The position numbers and the translations under genes are program-made. From UBA931 sp036825435 (GTDB lineage: Bacteria; Pseudomonadota; Gammaproteobacteria; Burkholderiales; Casimicrobiaceae), in assembly GCA_036825435.1 (NCBI GenBank), contig DAISYG010000048.1, positions 1 through 15,796 on the forward strand: a stretch of 15,796 bases of DNA. The letters run 5' to 3'. This document shows positions 1 through 6,577 of the stretch, in pieces. The notes beneath the pieces are model-generated. The model ran no database searches. It was given only the letters and a program-made list of their open reading frames with translations, and was not told where the DNA came from. Each line of letters opens with the position of its first letter. The first letter of the stretch is position 1.

Positions 1-69
1 GGTAAATGAGCATTTTGAGAAGGATTCCAACGCTGTATTGCTTGTGCGCAGTAATTAAGCAGTGGTTTC
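1..69 (+). repeat. Short interspersed element, right half (cut by window edge)
   Basis: This stretch matches the right half of the complete copies at 4298-4440 (opposite strand) and 6431-6572. Shared landmarks are GTAAATGAGCATTTTGAGAA, an ATTCCAACGC block, a TTGCTTGTGCGCAGTAATTA block and the terminal GCAGTGGTTTC. The terminal inverted repeat ends at 69, and TTAT follows, which would be the right-hand target duplication if the 4-bp rule seen at 4298-4440 holds. It sits about 30 bp beyond the gpsA stop codon. The left half lies outside the window, so the matching duplication cannot be checked. Confidence 0.8.
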
Positions 70-100
70 TTATTTTTGCTACGTTTTTTTGTCGCTTGTT

Positions 101-1117
101 TCACTCCGCGCCGGGTGCGCGATTGAGCAAACATTCCACTGCTTTTGGCGGCGTGAGTCGTCCATCGAGAATGTCGGCGATCACGCACGAGATCGGTAGC
201 GCAATATTGAAACGTTGCGCGAGTGTCGGCATCGCCCGCGCCGACGCAACGCCTTCGGCGACGTGACCGAGCCGCACCAAAATATCGTCCAGCGCCAAGC
301 CTTCGGCAAGCATCAATCCAACTTGCCGGTTGCGCGACAAATGCCCCGTACAGGTCAGAATCAAATCGCCTAATCCTGCCAGCCCCATCATGGTCGTATC
401 TTTACCGCCCAACGCTTTCGCCAATCGCGCCATTTCCGCAAGACCACGCGTCATCAACGTCGCGCGCGCGTTATAGCCGAGCTTCAATCCATCGCAAACG
501 CCTGCTGCAATCGCCATGATGTTTTTCATTGCACCGCCGGTTTCCACGCCGATCATGTCACTGTTCGGATAGACGCGCAACCGCATGCCGCGTACCGTAT
601 CAGCAACTTTTTCCGCGCAGGAAAACTCTGTCGCGGTGACGACCAGCGCCGTCGGCAGACCTGCCGCCACTTCCTGCGCAAAACTCGGCCCCGCAATCAA
701 GCCAACCGGCGCGCGCCACAAAGAAGCTAATAATTGATGCGGCAACACGCCATGGTTTTTGCTGCGTAAAAATCCTTTGCTCAACCAGAAAAATGGTACT
801 TTTTCAGAGTAAATATATTGCTGACACTGCGCCATCAAATCGGGTAATGCCGCGACTGGTGGCGCGGCAATGATCAACTTTGCTTTTTCGAGCGCCTGCG
901 TCAGCGACGCAGTAACGATCACCGAAGAGGGAAGCGTACTGTCGGGAAGGTAGCGCTGATTGCAGCGGCTTTGGTGTATGGCCTCAGCTTGAGCGGGATC
1001 GCGCGCCCATAAAAACACCGGGCGCTCCGGGTTACTGTGCGCCAGATGAATCGCAAATGCCGTGCCCCACGCACCTGCGCCAAGCACGGCAATCGTGTGG
1101 TATTGATCGGCGTTCAT
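101..1117 (-). CDS. gpsA: Glycerol-3-phosphate dehydrogenase [NAD(P)+]
   Basis: GpsA reduces dihydroxyacetone phosphate to sn-glycerol 3-phosphate, the backbone of phospholipids, in the cytosol. The 338-residue product has the usual family length. It opens with a Rossmann nucleotide-binding loop, VLGAGAWGTA (residues 11-20). The C-terminal half carries the family signature: GGAMKNIMAIAAG with the catalytic lysine, then the GYNARATLMTRGLAEM block and GLAGLGDLILTC. The ATG at 1115-1117 puts the Rossmann loop at the expected distance from the N-terminus, but no strong Shine-Dalgarno sequence precedes it. It is the last gene of the minus-strand run and starts 26 bp after the SH3 gene stop, so it is probably cotranscribed. 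No hairpin terminator was seen between its stop and the interspersed element at 1-69. The identification is secure. Confidence 0.97.
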   Translation of the reverse strand: MNADQYHTIAVLGAGAWGTAFAIHLAHSNPERPVFLWARDPAQAEAIHQSRCNQRYLPDSTLPSSVIVTASLTQALEKAKLIIAAPPVAALPDLMAQCQQYIYSEKVPFFWLSKGFLRSKNHGVLPHQLLASLWRAPVGLIAGPSFAQEVAAGLPTALVVTATEFSCAEKVADTVRGMRLRVYPNSDMIGVETGGAMKNIMAIAAGVCDGLKLGYNARATLMTRGLAEMARLAKALGGKDTTMMGLAGLGDLILTCTGHLSRNRQVGLMLAEGLALDDILVRLGHVAEGVASARAMPTLAQRFNIALPISCVIADILDGRLTPPKAVECLLNRAPGAE

Positions 1118-1143
1118 TGTGTTTTGCGAAATGAACCCGCTGG

Positions 1144-1605
1144 TTAAAGACCGAAGATACGGTCAATGCGCACATAACCCACCTGCCCACCTTCATGGCG
1201 CACGCGCACCCAGCCGGGCGTCAAGGTTTTGGTAGCCGAAGTTGCATTTTCATCGAGGTGAAGCAATACATCCTGTTCTGCTTCGAAAACCAATGCGGCA
1301 CTATCCGTGGGCTGTGCCCGGACTTCAGCATGCTGACGCACCTGTAGCATGCGTTGATTACCGAGCGCGTCATGCTCAAGCCACCCAACCGTTCCCTGTG
1401 CATCGCGCACCTTGCTCCAGCCTTCAATGGAAGAAACAATTTCAACCGGCACACCAGCGCCGTAAATGAACAATGCGCGCGCTTTTTGCGACGGCGCGTC
1501 AAACATCACCGCCGTTTTATCAACAGCACGAAACTCCGCCGCCTGTGCAGAGAATCCAACCAACATCAAGCAACAGACAAACACGCGAATCATTGTTTTG
1601 CTCAT
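1144..1605 (-). CDS. Secreted protein with two SH3-like (SH3b) domains
   Basis: The 153-residue product starts with a signal peptide (charged MSKTMIR, hydrophobic VFVCCLMLVGFSA, likely cleavage after AQA near residue 22), so it should be periplasmic. Two bacterial SH3-like units follow. The first is roughly residues 26-80, with a GWSKVRDAQGTVGWLE core. The second is roughly residues 87-153, with a GWVRVRHEGGQVGYVR core. Bacterial SH3b domains often bind peptidoglycan or peptides, but no ligand can be read from this sequence. A strong GAGGAGG ribosome site lies just ahead of the ATG. The gene sits 24 bp after secB and 26 bp before gpsA, inside an apparent operon. Small SH3-domain proteins occur next to gpsA or secB in other proteobacteria; their role is unknown to me. 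No enzymatic domain is visible. Confidence 0.85.
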   Translation of the reverse strand: MSKTMIRVFVCCLMLVGFSAQAAEFRAVDKTAVMFDAPSQKARALFIYGAGVPVEIVSSIEGWSKVRDAQGTVGWLEHDALGNQRMLQVRQHAEVRAQPTDSAALVFEAEQDVLLHLDENATSATKTLTPGWVRVRHEGGQVGYVRIDRIFGL

Positions 1606-1629
1606 ACCGTCGCCTCCTCGTGTATTGCG

Positions 1630-2115
1630 TTAGTTAACGCTGTCCGGCGCTTCCTGCTGTTGCGCCGCCAACTGTTGATGGTAGAGCGCTTCCAGATTGG
1701 TGGGCGGCAAATAAAACGGTGGGAAGCCCGCCTGCCCCACGGCTGCCGACGCAACTTGGCGAGCATACGGAAACAACACCGACGGACAATGCACCGATAG
1801 CAATTGCTGCATGGCGTTTTCGGGAATACCCTTGATCGCGAAAACACCGGCTTGCGCCACTTCCACCAGCAACACTGTTTTATCTTCGTTCTTGAACTTC
1901 AGTGTTACGGTCAACACGCTTTCGTAATTGTCGTCGCCGAGTTTTTTCGCCTCCGAGCGCATGTTCATTTCCACGCTGGGCATGGATTCCGTCTGAAAAA
2001 CCTGCGGCGCCTCCGGATTTTCGATCGATAAATCCTTCACATAAACTTTCAAAATGGCGATCTGCCCGGTAATGGTTTCTTCCTGAGCTGCTGCGTTGTT
2101 TTGTTCGTCTGCCAT
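1630..2115 (-). CDS. secB: Protein-export chaperone SecB
   Basis: SecB is a cytosolic homotetrameric chaperone that keeps preproteins unfolded and delivers them to SecA. The 161-residue product has family length. Recognisable blocks are QIAILKVYVKDLSIENP near the start, the central VEVAQAGVFAIKG, HCPSVLFPYARQVAS, and the C-terminal GFPPFYLPPTNLEALY. The N-terminal dozen residues and the tail (QQLAAQQQEAPDSVN) are polar, as is usual. It follows grxC by 46 bp and precedes the SH3 gene by 24 bp. The order grxC-secB-gpsA is common in gamma- and betaproteobacteria. No strong Shine-Dalgarno is visible; a GAAAG about 10 bp upstream is the best candidate. Confidence 0.97.
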   Translation of the reverse strand: MADEQNNAAAQEETITGQIAILKVYVKDLSIENPEAPQVFQTESMPSVEMNMRSEAKKLGDDNYESVLTVTLKFKNEDKTVLLVEVAQAGVFAIKGIPENAMQQLLSVHCPSVLFPYARQVASAAVGQAGFPPFYLPPTNLEALYHQQLAAQQQEAPDSVN

Positions 2116-2161
2116 GATATTTACTTTCTACTCTCTATACTATTAATTGAAAACTCTTTCA

Positions 2162-2419
2162 TCATCCTTCGAGAAGCGGCATCAGCTTGCCTTCCCGATC
2201 AAGCGCCGTCAGATCGTCAAATCCGCCCACATGCGTTTCACCGATAAAAATTTGCGGAACGGTTCTTCTTCCCGTCCTCTTCATCATTTCATCGCGTTTG
2301 TCGGGCAACTGGTCGATCAGAATCTTGTGAATCTGAGTCACGCCTTTGCTTTTCAACAATTGCTCTGCCCGCACACAATACGGACAAACCATTGTCGAAT
2401 ACATCGTCACTTCCGCCAT
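2162..2419 (-). CDS. grxC: Glutaredoxin 3
   Basis: This 85-residue glutaredoxin uses glutathione to reduce disulfides and mixed disulfides in the cytosol. The dithiol active site CPYC is at residues 12-15. The cis-proline loop (RTVPQIF) and the glutathione-binding GGFDDL motif follow in the expected order, and the length is typical of bacterial GrxC. The ATG lies 2 bp after the rhodanese stop codon, and its AGGAG ribosome site falls inside the last codons of that gene, so translation is probably coupled. The context (membrane rhodanese upstream, SecB downstream) is the standard proteobacterial arrangement. The identification is secure. Confidence 0.96.
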   Translation of the reverse strand: MAEVTMYSTMVCPYCVRAEQLLKSKGVTQIHKILIDQLPDKRDEMMKRTGRRTVPQIFIGETHVGGFDDLTALDREGKLMPLLEG

Positions 2420-2421
2420 GA

Positions 2422-3090
2422 TTATTTCTCCTGTTCCTGAACTGCCTCGGAAACCTTTTCTGTCTCTGTCACTATTTCCGGCTCTTGAGTCTTTGATGTT
2501 TCGTTGACGACATCCACTTTGGATGACGTTGACTCCTCTGTGGCGTTTGCCATCACACCATCAGTCTTTTCATTCGATTCTGTTTTTTTATTCTTGTTGA
2601 ATTTTTTCTTCGTGGACTTCTTGCCGCTGCCGTTCTTCTTTCCCGTACCTTTCTCTTCGGATTTACCCGCGCCCTGGTCAACCGGCAAATTGGCCTCGCG
2701 CCAAGCGGCGATTCCGCCCTGAAGATTGTGCACGGTTTTGCCCAGAGGTTTCAGCAGCTTTGCCGCCACCAGACTGCGTTGCCCGCGCTCACAATAAACC
2801 AGAATACTTTTCGCCGACTTCTTTTCCAATTCGCTCAATCGCGCTTTCAATTCGCCGAACGGAATATTGATCGCGCGGTGCAAATGCCCAGCAAGATAAT
2901 CCGCTTCGCTACGTACATCCAAAACGATAATGCTGCCCGCGTTCATCAAGCGAGTTGCTTCCAGTGTCGAAACGCCTTTGGCCGGGGAAAAGCGGCGCTG
3001 AATCAACGGCCACATAAAAAGCAGAATGCCGGAAACGATAAACACCGCCGTCAGCATCCAGTTTTTCATTAAAAATTGCAGAAATTCCAT
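2422..3090 (-). CDS. Membrane-anchored rhodanese-like protein with long charged tail
   Basis: The 222-residue product has one N-terminal membrane segment (about residues 10-29), then a rhodanese domain (about 40-136) and a long hydrophilic tail (137-222). The active-site loop CERGQR begins at Cys100, so the persulfide-forming cysteine is present. The layout matches the YibN-type proteins that sit upstream of grxC and secB in many proteobacteria; their substrate is not known to me. The reading frame is open upstream to 3300. I chose the ATG at 3088-3090 because the protein then begins directly with the membrane anchor, as in YibN. No good ribosome site precedes it. The tail is unusual: a run rich in Lys, Gly, Ser and Asn (about 140-170), then a Glu/Thr/Val-rich stretch. 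A weak -10-like TATGAT (complement of 3118-3123) is the only promoter hint found. Confidence 0.85.
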   Translation of the reverse strand: MEFLQFLMKNWMLTAVFIVSGILLFMWPLIQRRFSPAKGVSTLEATRLMNAGSIIVLDVRSEADYLAGHLHRAINIPFGELKARLSELEKKSAKSILVYCERGQRSLVAAKLLKPLGKTVHNLQGGIAAWREANLPVDQGAGKSEEKGTGKKNGSGKKSTKKKFNKNKKTESNEKTDGVMANATEESTSSKVDVVNETSKTQEPEIVTETEKVSEAVQEQEK

Positions 3091-3258
3091 GGGTATGTCG
3101 CGCAAAGGGAATTTCGAATCATAGCCTATGTTGCGGCATTTTGCATGGTTTCCGATTCCTCCCCATCTCGGGAAAATAGCGTCACAAGGCAATCCAACGT
3201 CACCTTTCCCGCCTCTGTCATACCACGTCTGACACCACTGTCGTCCGAAATGTAAATT

Positions 3259-3287
3259 TTGCCTTTCTTCTCCAATCGAGTTAAAAT
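3259..3287 (+). promoter_or_regulatory. Sigma70-type promoter for rpsU
   Basis: TTGCCT (3259-3264) and TAAAAT (3282-3287) are separated by 17 bp, with four and five matches to the -35 and -10 consensus. Transcription would start near 3294, about 40 nt ahead of the rpsU ATG. The short leader holds an imperfect hairpin (AAGGGTTT pairing with AAATCCCTT) just before the ribosome site. Confidence 0.6.
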
Positions 3288-3335
3288 TAAGGGTTTCCAA
3301 TAAATCCCTTACTTACTGAAAGAGGAAGTGTTTTC

Positions 3336-3548
3336 ATGCCTAGTGTTCGAGTTCGCGAAAACGAGCCCTTTGAAGCCGCGTTGCGCCGCTTCAAGCGCTC
3401 CATTGAAAAAACAGGTCTGTTGACCGAACTGCGCGCCCGCGAGTTTTACGAAAAGCCGACTGCCGAGCGCAAGCGTAAAAAAGCTGCTGCCGCCAAACGC
3501 CATCACAAGCGTCTGCGTAGCCAGCAATTGCTGCCAAAACTCTATTGA
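3336..3548 (+). CDS. rpsU: 30S ribosomal protein S21
   Basis: The 70-residue, very basic product is S21, a small-subunit protein that helps initiation on natural mRNAs. It begins MPSVRVRENEPFEAALRRFK, close to enterobacterial S21, and carries the REFYEKPTAERKRKK block and a C-terminal LY. An AGAGGAAG ribosome site lies 8 nt ahead of the ATG. Here it stands alone with its own promoter (3259-3287) and terminator (3623-3648), not at the head of the rpsU-dnaG-rpoD operon known from enterobacteria. It is divergent from the rhodanese-grxC-secB-gpsA run. The identification is secure. Confidence 0.97.
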   Translation: MPSVRVRENEPFEAALRRFKRSIEKTGLLTELRAREFYEKPTAERKRKKAAAAKRHHKRLRSQQLLPKLY

Positions 3549-3622
3549 TTTTTTCGCTCATGCGTTCCGTGTTTTGTTCAAACCGGGATGCCGCGTGAGT
3601 GACATTTAACCTCTTTCTCATC

Positions 3623-3648
3623 AAGCCGATTTCGATCGGCTTTTCCCA
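3623..3648 (+). terminator. Rho-independent terminator of rpsU
   Basis: AAGCCGAT (3623-3630), loop TTCG (3631-3634) and ATCGGCTT (3635-3642) form an 8-bp stem with a stable tetraloop, followed by a T-rich stretch (TTCCCATTTTC). It lies 75 bp after the rpsU stop codon. Confidence 0.8.
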
Positions 3649-3667
3649 TTTTCTCGTTCAGGGTAAT

Positions 3668-3739
3668 GTGGTTATTTCACCGCTTTCTGAAGAATCCTTG
3701 CGAAAAAAATAACCACTATTCTGGAAAGTTTCTTCAGAA
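3668..3739. other. Two interleaved perfect inverted repeats (possible RNA pseudoknot)
   Basis: GTGGTTATTT at 3668-3677 pairs with AAATAACCAC at 3707-3716. TTCTGAAGAA at 3685-3694 pairs with TTCTTCAGAA at 3730-3739. Both are exact 10-bp complements, and the arms are ordered left1-left2-right1-right2, which is the topology of an H-type pseudoknot with connecting loops of 7, 12 and 13 nt. The structure lies between the rpsU terminator and the cyclic-nucleotide-binding gene, whose ATG is 75 bp downstream. It could be a structured leader, or two overlapping palindromic binding sites. No clear promoter was found ahead of it. Confidence 0.5.
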
Positions 3740-3814
3740 TGGGCTACCTTCCGAAAAGACGCGCCGTGGCTATATTTTTTCATGGCGCTTTGTTCAACTG
3801 TTCGGAATTGAGCT

Positions 3815-4297
3815 ATGGAAAATGAACTGTTCGATATTCTTCGGCAAAGCAAACTGGCCACTGAATTGACGGAGGAACAATGCCGCACATTGGCGCCGCT
3901 GATTGAAGTGCACAATTTCAAGGAAGGCAATGTGCTCGTTCATGAGCGTTCGTCTGACGATCACCTGTTTGTTCTGATTCAAGGCACGCTGGCGGTGATC
4001 AAACACTACAATACGCCTGAACAAGTGATTCTCAACACCATCAGCGTCGGTAATTTTGCCAGCGAGTTGGGATTCATGGATGATACGGAACGCTACGCGT
4101 CACTGGTCGCGATTGAAGCATGCAAGGTGTTTTGCTTGAAACGCGGCAATCTGGAGTCGCTGCTGGATACGGCGCCGGTTATTGTCTATCGCGTGATGCG
4201 CGCCATCCTTCGCGTGGCGCACCAAATCCAGCATCGTCAGGCGATTCAGCAGCAGGAATTGAGCAATTATCTGTACAAACAGCAAGGCCGTTATTAA
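3815..4297 (+). CDS. Stand-alone cyclic-nucleotide-binding domain protein
   Basis: The 160-residue product is a single Crp-type cyclic-nucleotide-binding beta-barrel (about residues 8-120) followed by a long C-terminal helix (about 122-155). The phosphate-binding cassette is recognisable in GNFASELGFMDDTERYASLV: Glu84 and Arg93 stand where the ligand-contacting Glu and Arg lie in CRP, but the canonical Gly before Glu is Ser. There is no helix-turn-helix DNA-binding domain, so it is not a conventional transcription factor. It could bind cAMP or c-di-GMP and act through a partner protein; the ligand is not decidable by eye. The ATG at 3815 is preceded by only a weak GGAA. The gene converges on prmC, with only an interspersed element (4298-4440) between them, and its TAA lies within that element's TTAA flank. 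The 72-bp interleaved repeat structure sits upstream. Confidence 0.8.
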   Translation: MENELFDILRQSKLATELTEEQCRTLAPLIEVHNFKEGNVLVHERSSDDHLFVLIQGTLAVIKHYNTPEQVILNTISVGNFASELGFMDDTERYASLVAIEACKVFCLKRGNLESLLDTAPVIVYRVMRAILRVAHQIQHRQAIQQQELSNYLYKQQGRY

Positions 4298-4440
4298 GAA
4301 ACCACTGCTTCATTACTGCGCACAAGCAATACGGCGTTGGAGTCCTCCTCAAAAAGCTCATTTACATCTGTGTAAACTCCGCTTTTTCGTCGGAATTCCG
4401 CCTTGTTCTGCTTGCGCTCGCGACATGAATCAGCGGTTCC
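4298..4440 (-). repeat. Short interspersed element, complete copy with TTAA flanks
   Basis: This is a 143-bp complete copy, in opposite orientation to the one at 6431-6572. Its ends, GAAACCACTGCTTCAT and the complement of ATGAATCAGCGGTTCC, form imperfect terminal inverted repeats of about 16 bp. The interior has a small palindrome (TTTACA-CAGA-TGTAAA) and is AT-rich. TTAA occurs directly on both sides (4294-4297 and 4441-4444), consistent with a 4-bp target duplication. It carries no transposase and no credible gene, so it would be a MITE-like element moved in trans. It separates two convergent genes and may also end transcription from either side. Confidence 0.85.
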
Positions 4441-5286
4441 TTAATCCTTTCGCACATCGCTGTACACGCCGCCTGTGACCCGCTCGATTCCGGCAAGGTC
4501 ACAGGTGGTTTTGATATCGCGAAAACCATATGTTTTCAGCAAAGCGGCAACTGCATGCGCTTGATCATAACCGTGTTCCAGAAACAATGCGCCGCCGAGC
4601 GATAAGTGCAATGGCGCGATGCGCACGATGACGCGAATATCGTCAAGACCATCCGCTCCCGAACGCAACGCAGTGATTGGCTCAAAACGAACATCCCCCT
4701 CTGAAAGATGCACATCGTTGTCAGCAACATAGGGCGGATTGCTGACGATCAAATCATATTTTTTCTCGCGCGGCAATTGCTTAAACCAATGTGAATGAAT
4801 CAATGTGACGCGCCTTTGATCATCACCCAATATTGCATCCATATTTTTTTGCGCGATTGCCAAAGCATCCAGCGAGGCATCCACTGCATCAACATCAATA
4901 TTTTTTCGTTCCATCGCCAACGCCAACGCGATTGCGCCGGAGCCTGTGCCCAAGTCCAGAACGTGCTGTTTTTTCGCTGCCGAAAGATAAGTCAGCGCCG
5001 CTTCAACCAGCGTTTCTGTCTCGGGTCGCGGGATTAGTACCGCCGATGAAACTGCGATTTGCATCCCCCAGAATTCTTTATGCCCGACCAAGTACGCGAT
5101 CGGTTCACCGTTAACCCGCCGTTGCACCAAATTTTGATATGTTTGCTGTTGTGCCGGAGTTAATATTTCATGGTCGTGTGTCAGCAGCCACGCTGCGTCT
5201 TTGTCCAGAACATGTCCCAGCAAAATACGCATTTCCAGGCGTGGCAAGTTGCTTCTGTTCAACAAGTCGGCGATACGCGCGCTCAT
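4441..5286 (-). CDS. prmC: Release factor glutamine N5-methyltransferase
   Basis: PrmC transfers a methyl group from S-adenosylmethionine to the glutamine of the GGQ motif in release factors 1 and 2. The 281-residue product has an N-terminal helical domain ending in GEPIAYLVGHKEFWG (about 60-74), the SAM-binding DLGTGSGAIAL (111-121) and the catalytic NPPY at 183-186. Its ATG overlaps the prfA TGA (ATGA, 5283-5286), so it is translationally coupled to its own substrate's gene. Its TAA (complement of 4441-4443) falls exactly in the right TTAA flank of the interspersed element. Length and motifs are normal, and the identification is secure. Confidence 0.96.
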   Translation of the reverse strand: MSARIADLLNRSNLPRLEMRILLGHVLDKDAAWLLTHDHEILTPAQQQTYQNLVQRRVNGEPIAYLVGHKEFWGMQIAVSSAVLIPRPETETLVEAALTYLSAAKKQHVLDLGTGSGAIALALAMERKNIDVDAVDASLDALAIAQKNMDAILGDDQRRVTLIHSHWFKQLPREKKYDLIVSNPPYVADNDVHLSEGDVRFEPITALRSGADGLDDIRVIVRIAPLHLSLGGALFLEHGYDQAHAVAALLKTYGFRDIKTTCDLAGIERVTGGVYSDVRKD

Positions 5287-6368
5287 TGCCCATCGTCGGC
5301 AAGCGCGGCGAGTTGCTCGGCTTGGAATTCCTGCGTCAACGCATTGATCAACTCATCGAGGTCACCATCCATGATTGCTTCGATTTTGTATAACGTCAGA
5401 TTGATGCGATGATCGGTCACGCGTCCCTGCGGAAAATTATAAGTGCGAATACGCTCGCTGCGGTCGCCGGAACCAATCAAACTTTTGCGCATCCTCGCTT
5501 CTTTCTGATTGCGTTCCTGACGTTCACGCTCCAATAACCGCGCCGCCAACACCGCCAACGCCTGCGCACGGTTACGATGTTGCGAGCGATCATCCTGACA
5601 CTCCACCACCAGCCCGGTCGGGATGTGAATCACGCGCACAGCAGAATCGGTTTTATTGACGTGTTGCCCGCCCGCGCCCGACGCGCGAAAGGTATCGATG
5701 CGCAAATCCACTGGGTTGAGTTCAATATCGTTGATCGGATCTGCCTCAGGAAGGACGGCAACCGTACACGCCGATGTATGGATACGTCCCTGTGCCTCCG
5801 TTGCGGGAACGCGTTGCACACGATGTCCGCCCGATTCGAATTTCAATCGTGCAAAAGCGCCTGCACCGATGATGCGTGCAATCACTTCCTTGTAGCCGCC
5901 CAGCTCCGATTCGGATGCTGAAACCAACTCCATTTTCCAACGCTGACGCTCGGCAAAACGCGAATACATCCGAAAAAGATCCCCGGCAAAAAGCGCTGAT
6001 TCATCGCCGCCCGTTCCGGCGCGGATTTCGAGAAAAACGTTGCGCTCGTCGCTCGTGTCTTTCGGTAGCAACGCCACTTGAATCGCATCGAGTTGTGCAT
6101 CCATCCGCGCGCGTGCCGCATGCGCTTCTTCCTCCATGAAGTCACGCATCGACGAATCGCTCATCAACTCCCGCGCCGTTTTCTCATCGTCTTCCGCCTT
6201 TTTATATTCATGGTAAAGCAACACCACCGGTTCGATTTCCGCGCGTTCTTTCGATAAATCGCGAAAGTGATTCATGTCATTCGCCGCGCCCGGCTGCGCC
6301 AGCGCATGATCGATTTCAACAAGCCGTTGTTGCAAATGTTCGAGTTTTTGTTGGAAAGATGGTTTCAT
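5283..6368 (-). CDS. prfA: Peptide chain release factor 1
   Basis: RF1 recognises UAA and UAG stop codons and triggers peptide release on the ribosome. The 361-residue product has the usual length. The codon-reading tripeptide PAT is at residues 188-190, and the GGQ motif that enters the peptidyl-transferase centre is at 233-235 (SGAGGQHVNKT). PrmC, encoded by the overlapping downstream gene, methylates the GGQ glutamine. The ATG at 6366-6368 has no evident Shine-Dalgarno. About 200 bp, most of it an interspersed element, separate prfA from hemA, its usual upstream operon partner, so the element now lies in the middle of the ancestral operon. Confidence 0.97.
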   Translation of the reverse strand: MKPSFQQKLEHLQQRLVEIDHALAQPGAANDMNHFRDLSKERAEIEPVVLLYHEYKKAEDDEKTARELMSDSSMRDFMEEEAHAARARMDAQLDAIQVALLPKDTSDERNVFLEIRAGTGGDESALFAGDLFRMYSRFAERQRWKMELVSASESELGGYKEVIARIIGAGAFARLKFESGGHRVQRVPATEAQGRIHTSACTVAVLPEADPINDIELNPVDLRIDTFRASGAGGQHVNKTDSAVRVIHIPTGLVVECQDDRSQHRNRAQALAVLAARLLERERQERNQKEARMRKSLIGSGDRSERIRTYNFPQGRVTDHRINLTLYKIEAIMDGDLDELINALTQEFQAEQLAALADDGQ

Positions 6369-6430
6369 AATATTGTGAAAGGACGAAACGAAATACTGTC
6401 GCCAGCAAGCCAGTCAGCGCACAAACAAAA

Positions 6431-6572
6431 GGAGCCTCTGATTAATGTCACGAGCGTGAGCAAGACAAGGCGGAATTCGACGAAAAAGCGCAGTTTACTC
6501 AGATGTAAATGAGCATTTTGAGAAGAATTCCAACGCCGTATTGCGCGCGCACAGTAATTAATCAGTGGCTCC
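6431..6572 (+). repeat. Short interspersed element, complete copy between hemA and prfA
   Basis: This is a 142-bp complete copy. Its ends, GGAGCCTCTGATTAAT and the complement of ATTAATCAGTGGCTCC, are near-perfect terminal inverted repeats (one mismatch in 16). AAAA lies directly on both sides (6427-6430 and 6573-6576), which fits a 4-bp duplication, although A-runs are weak evidence. The interior aligns with the 4298-4440 copy through CAAGGCGGAATTC, GACGAAAAAGCG, CAGATGTAAATGAGC and the ATTCCAACGCCGTATTGC block. It starts 5 bp after the hemA stop codon, so any hemA-prfA transcript must cross it. Confidence 0.85.
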
Positions 6573-6577
6573 AAAAG

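Noticed and set aside
3091..3300. N-terminal extension of the rhodanese frame up to 3300
   Set aside because: The extension overlaps the rpsU promoter and has no family similarity. The membrane anchor at the ATG at 3088-3090 gives the usual YibN-type architecture.
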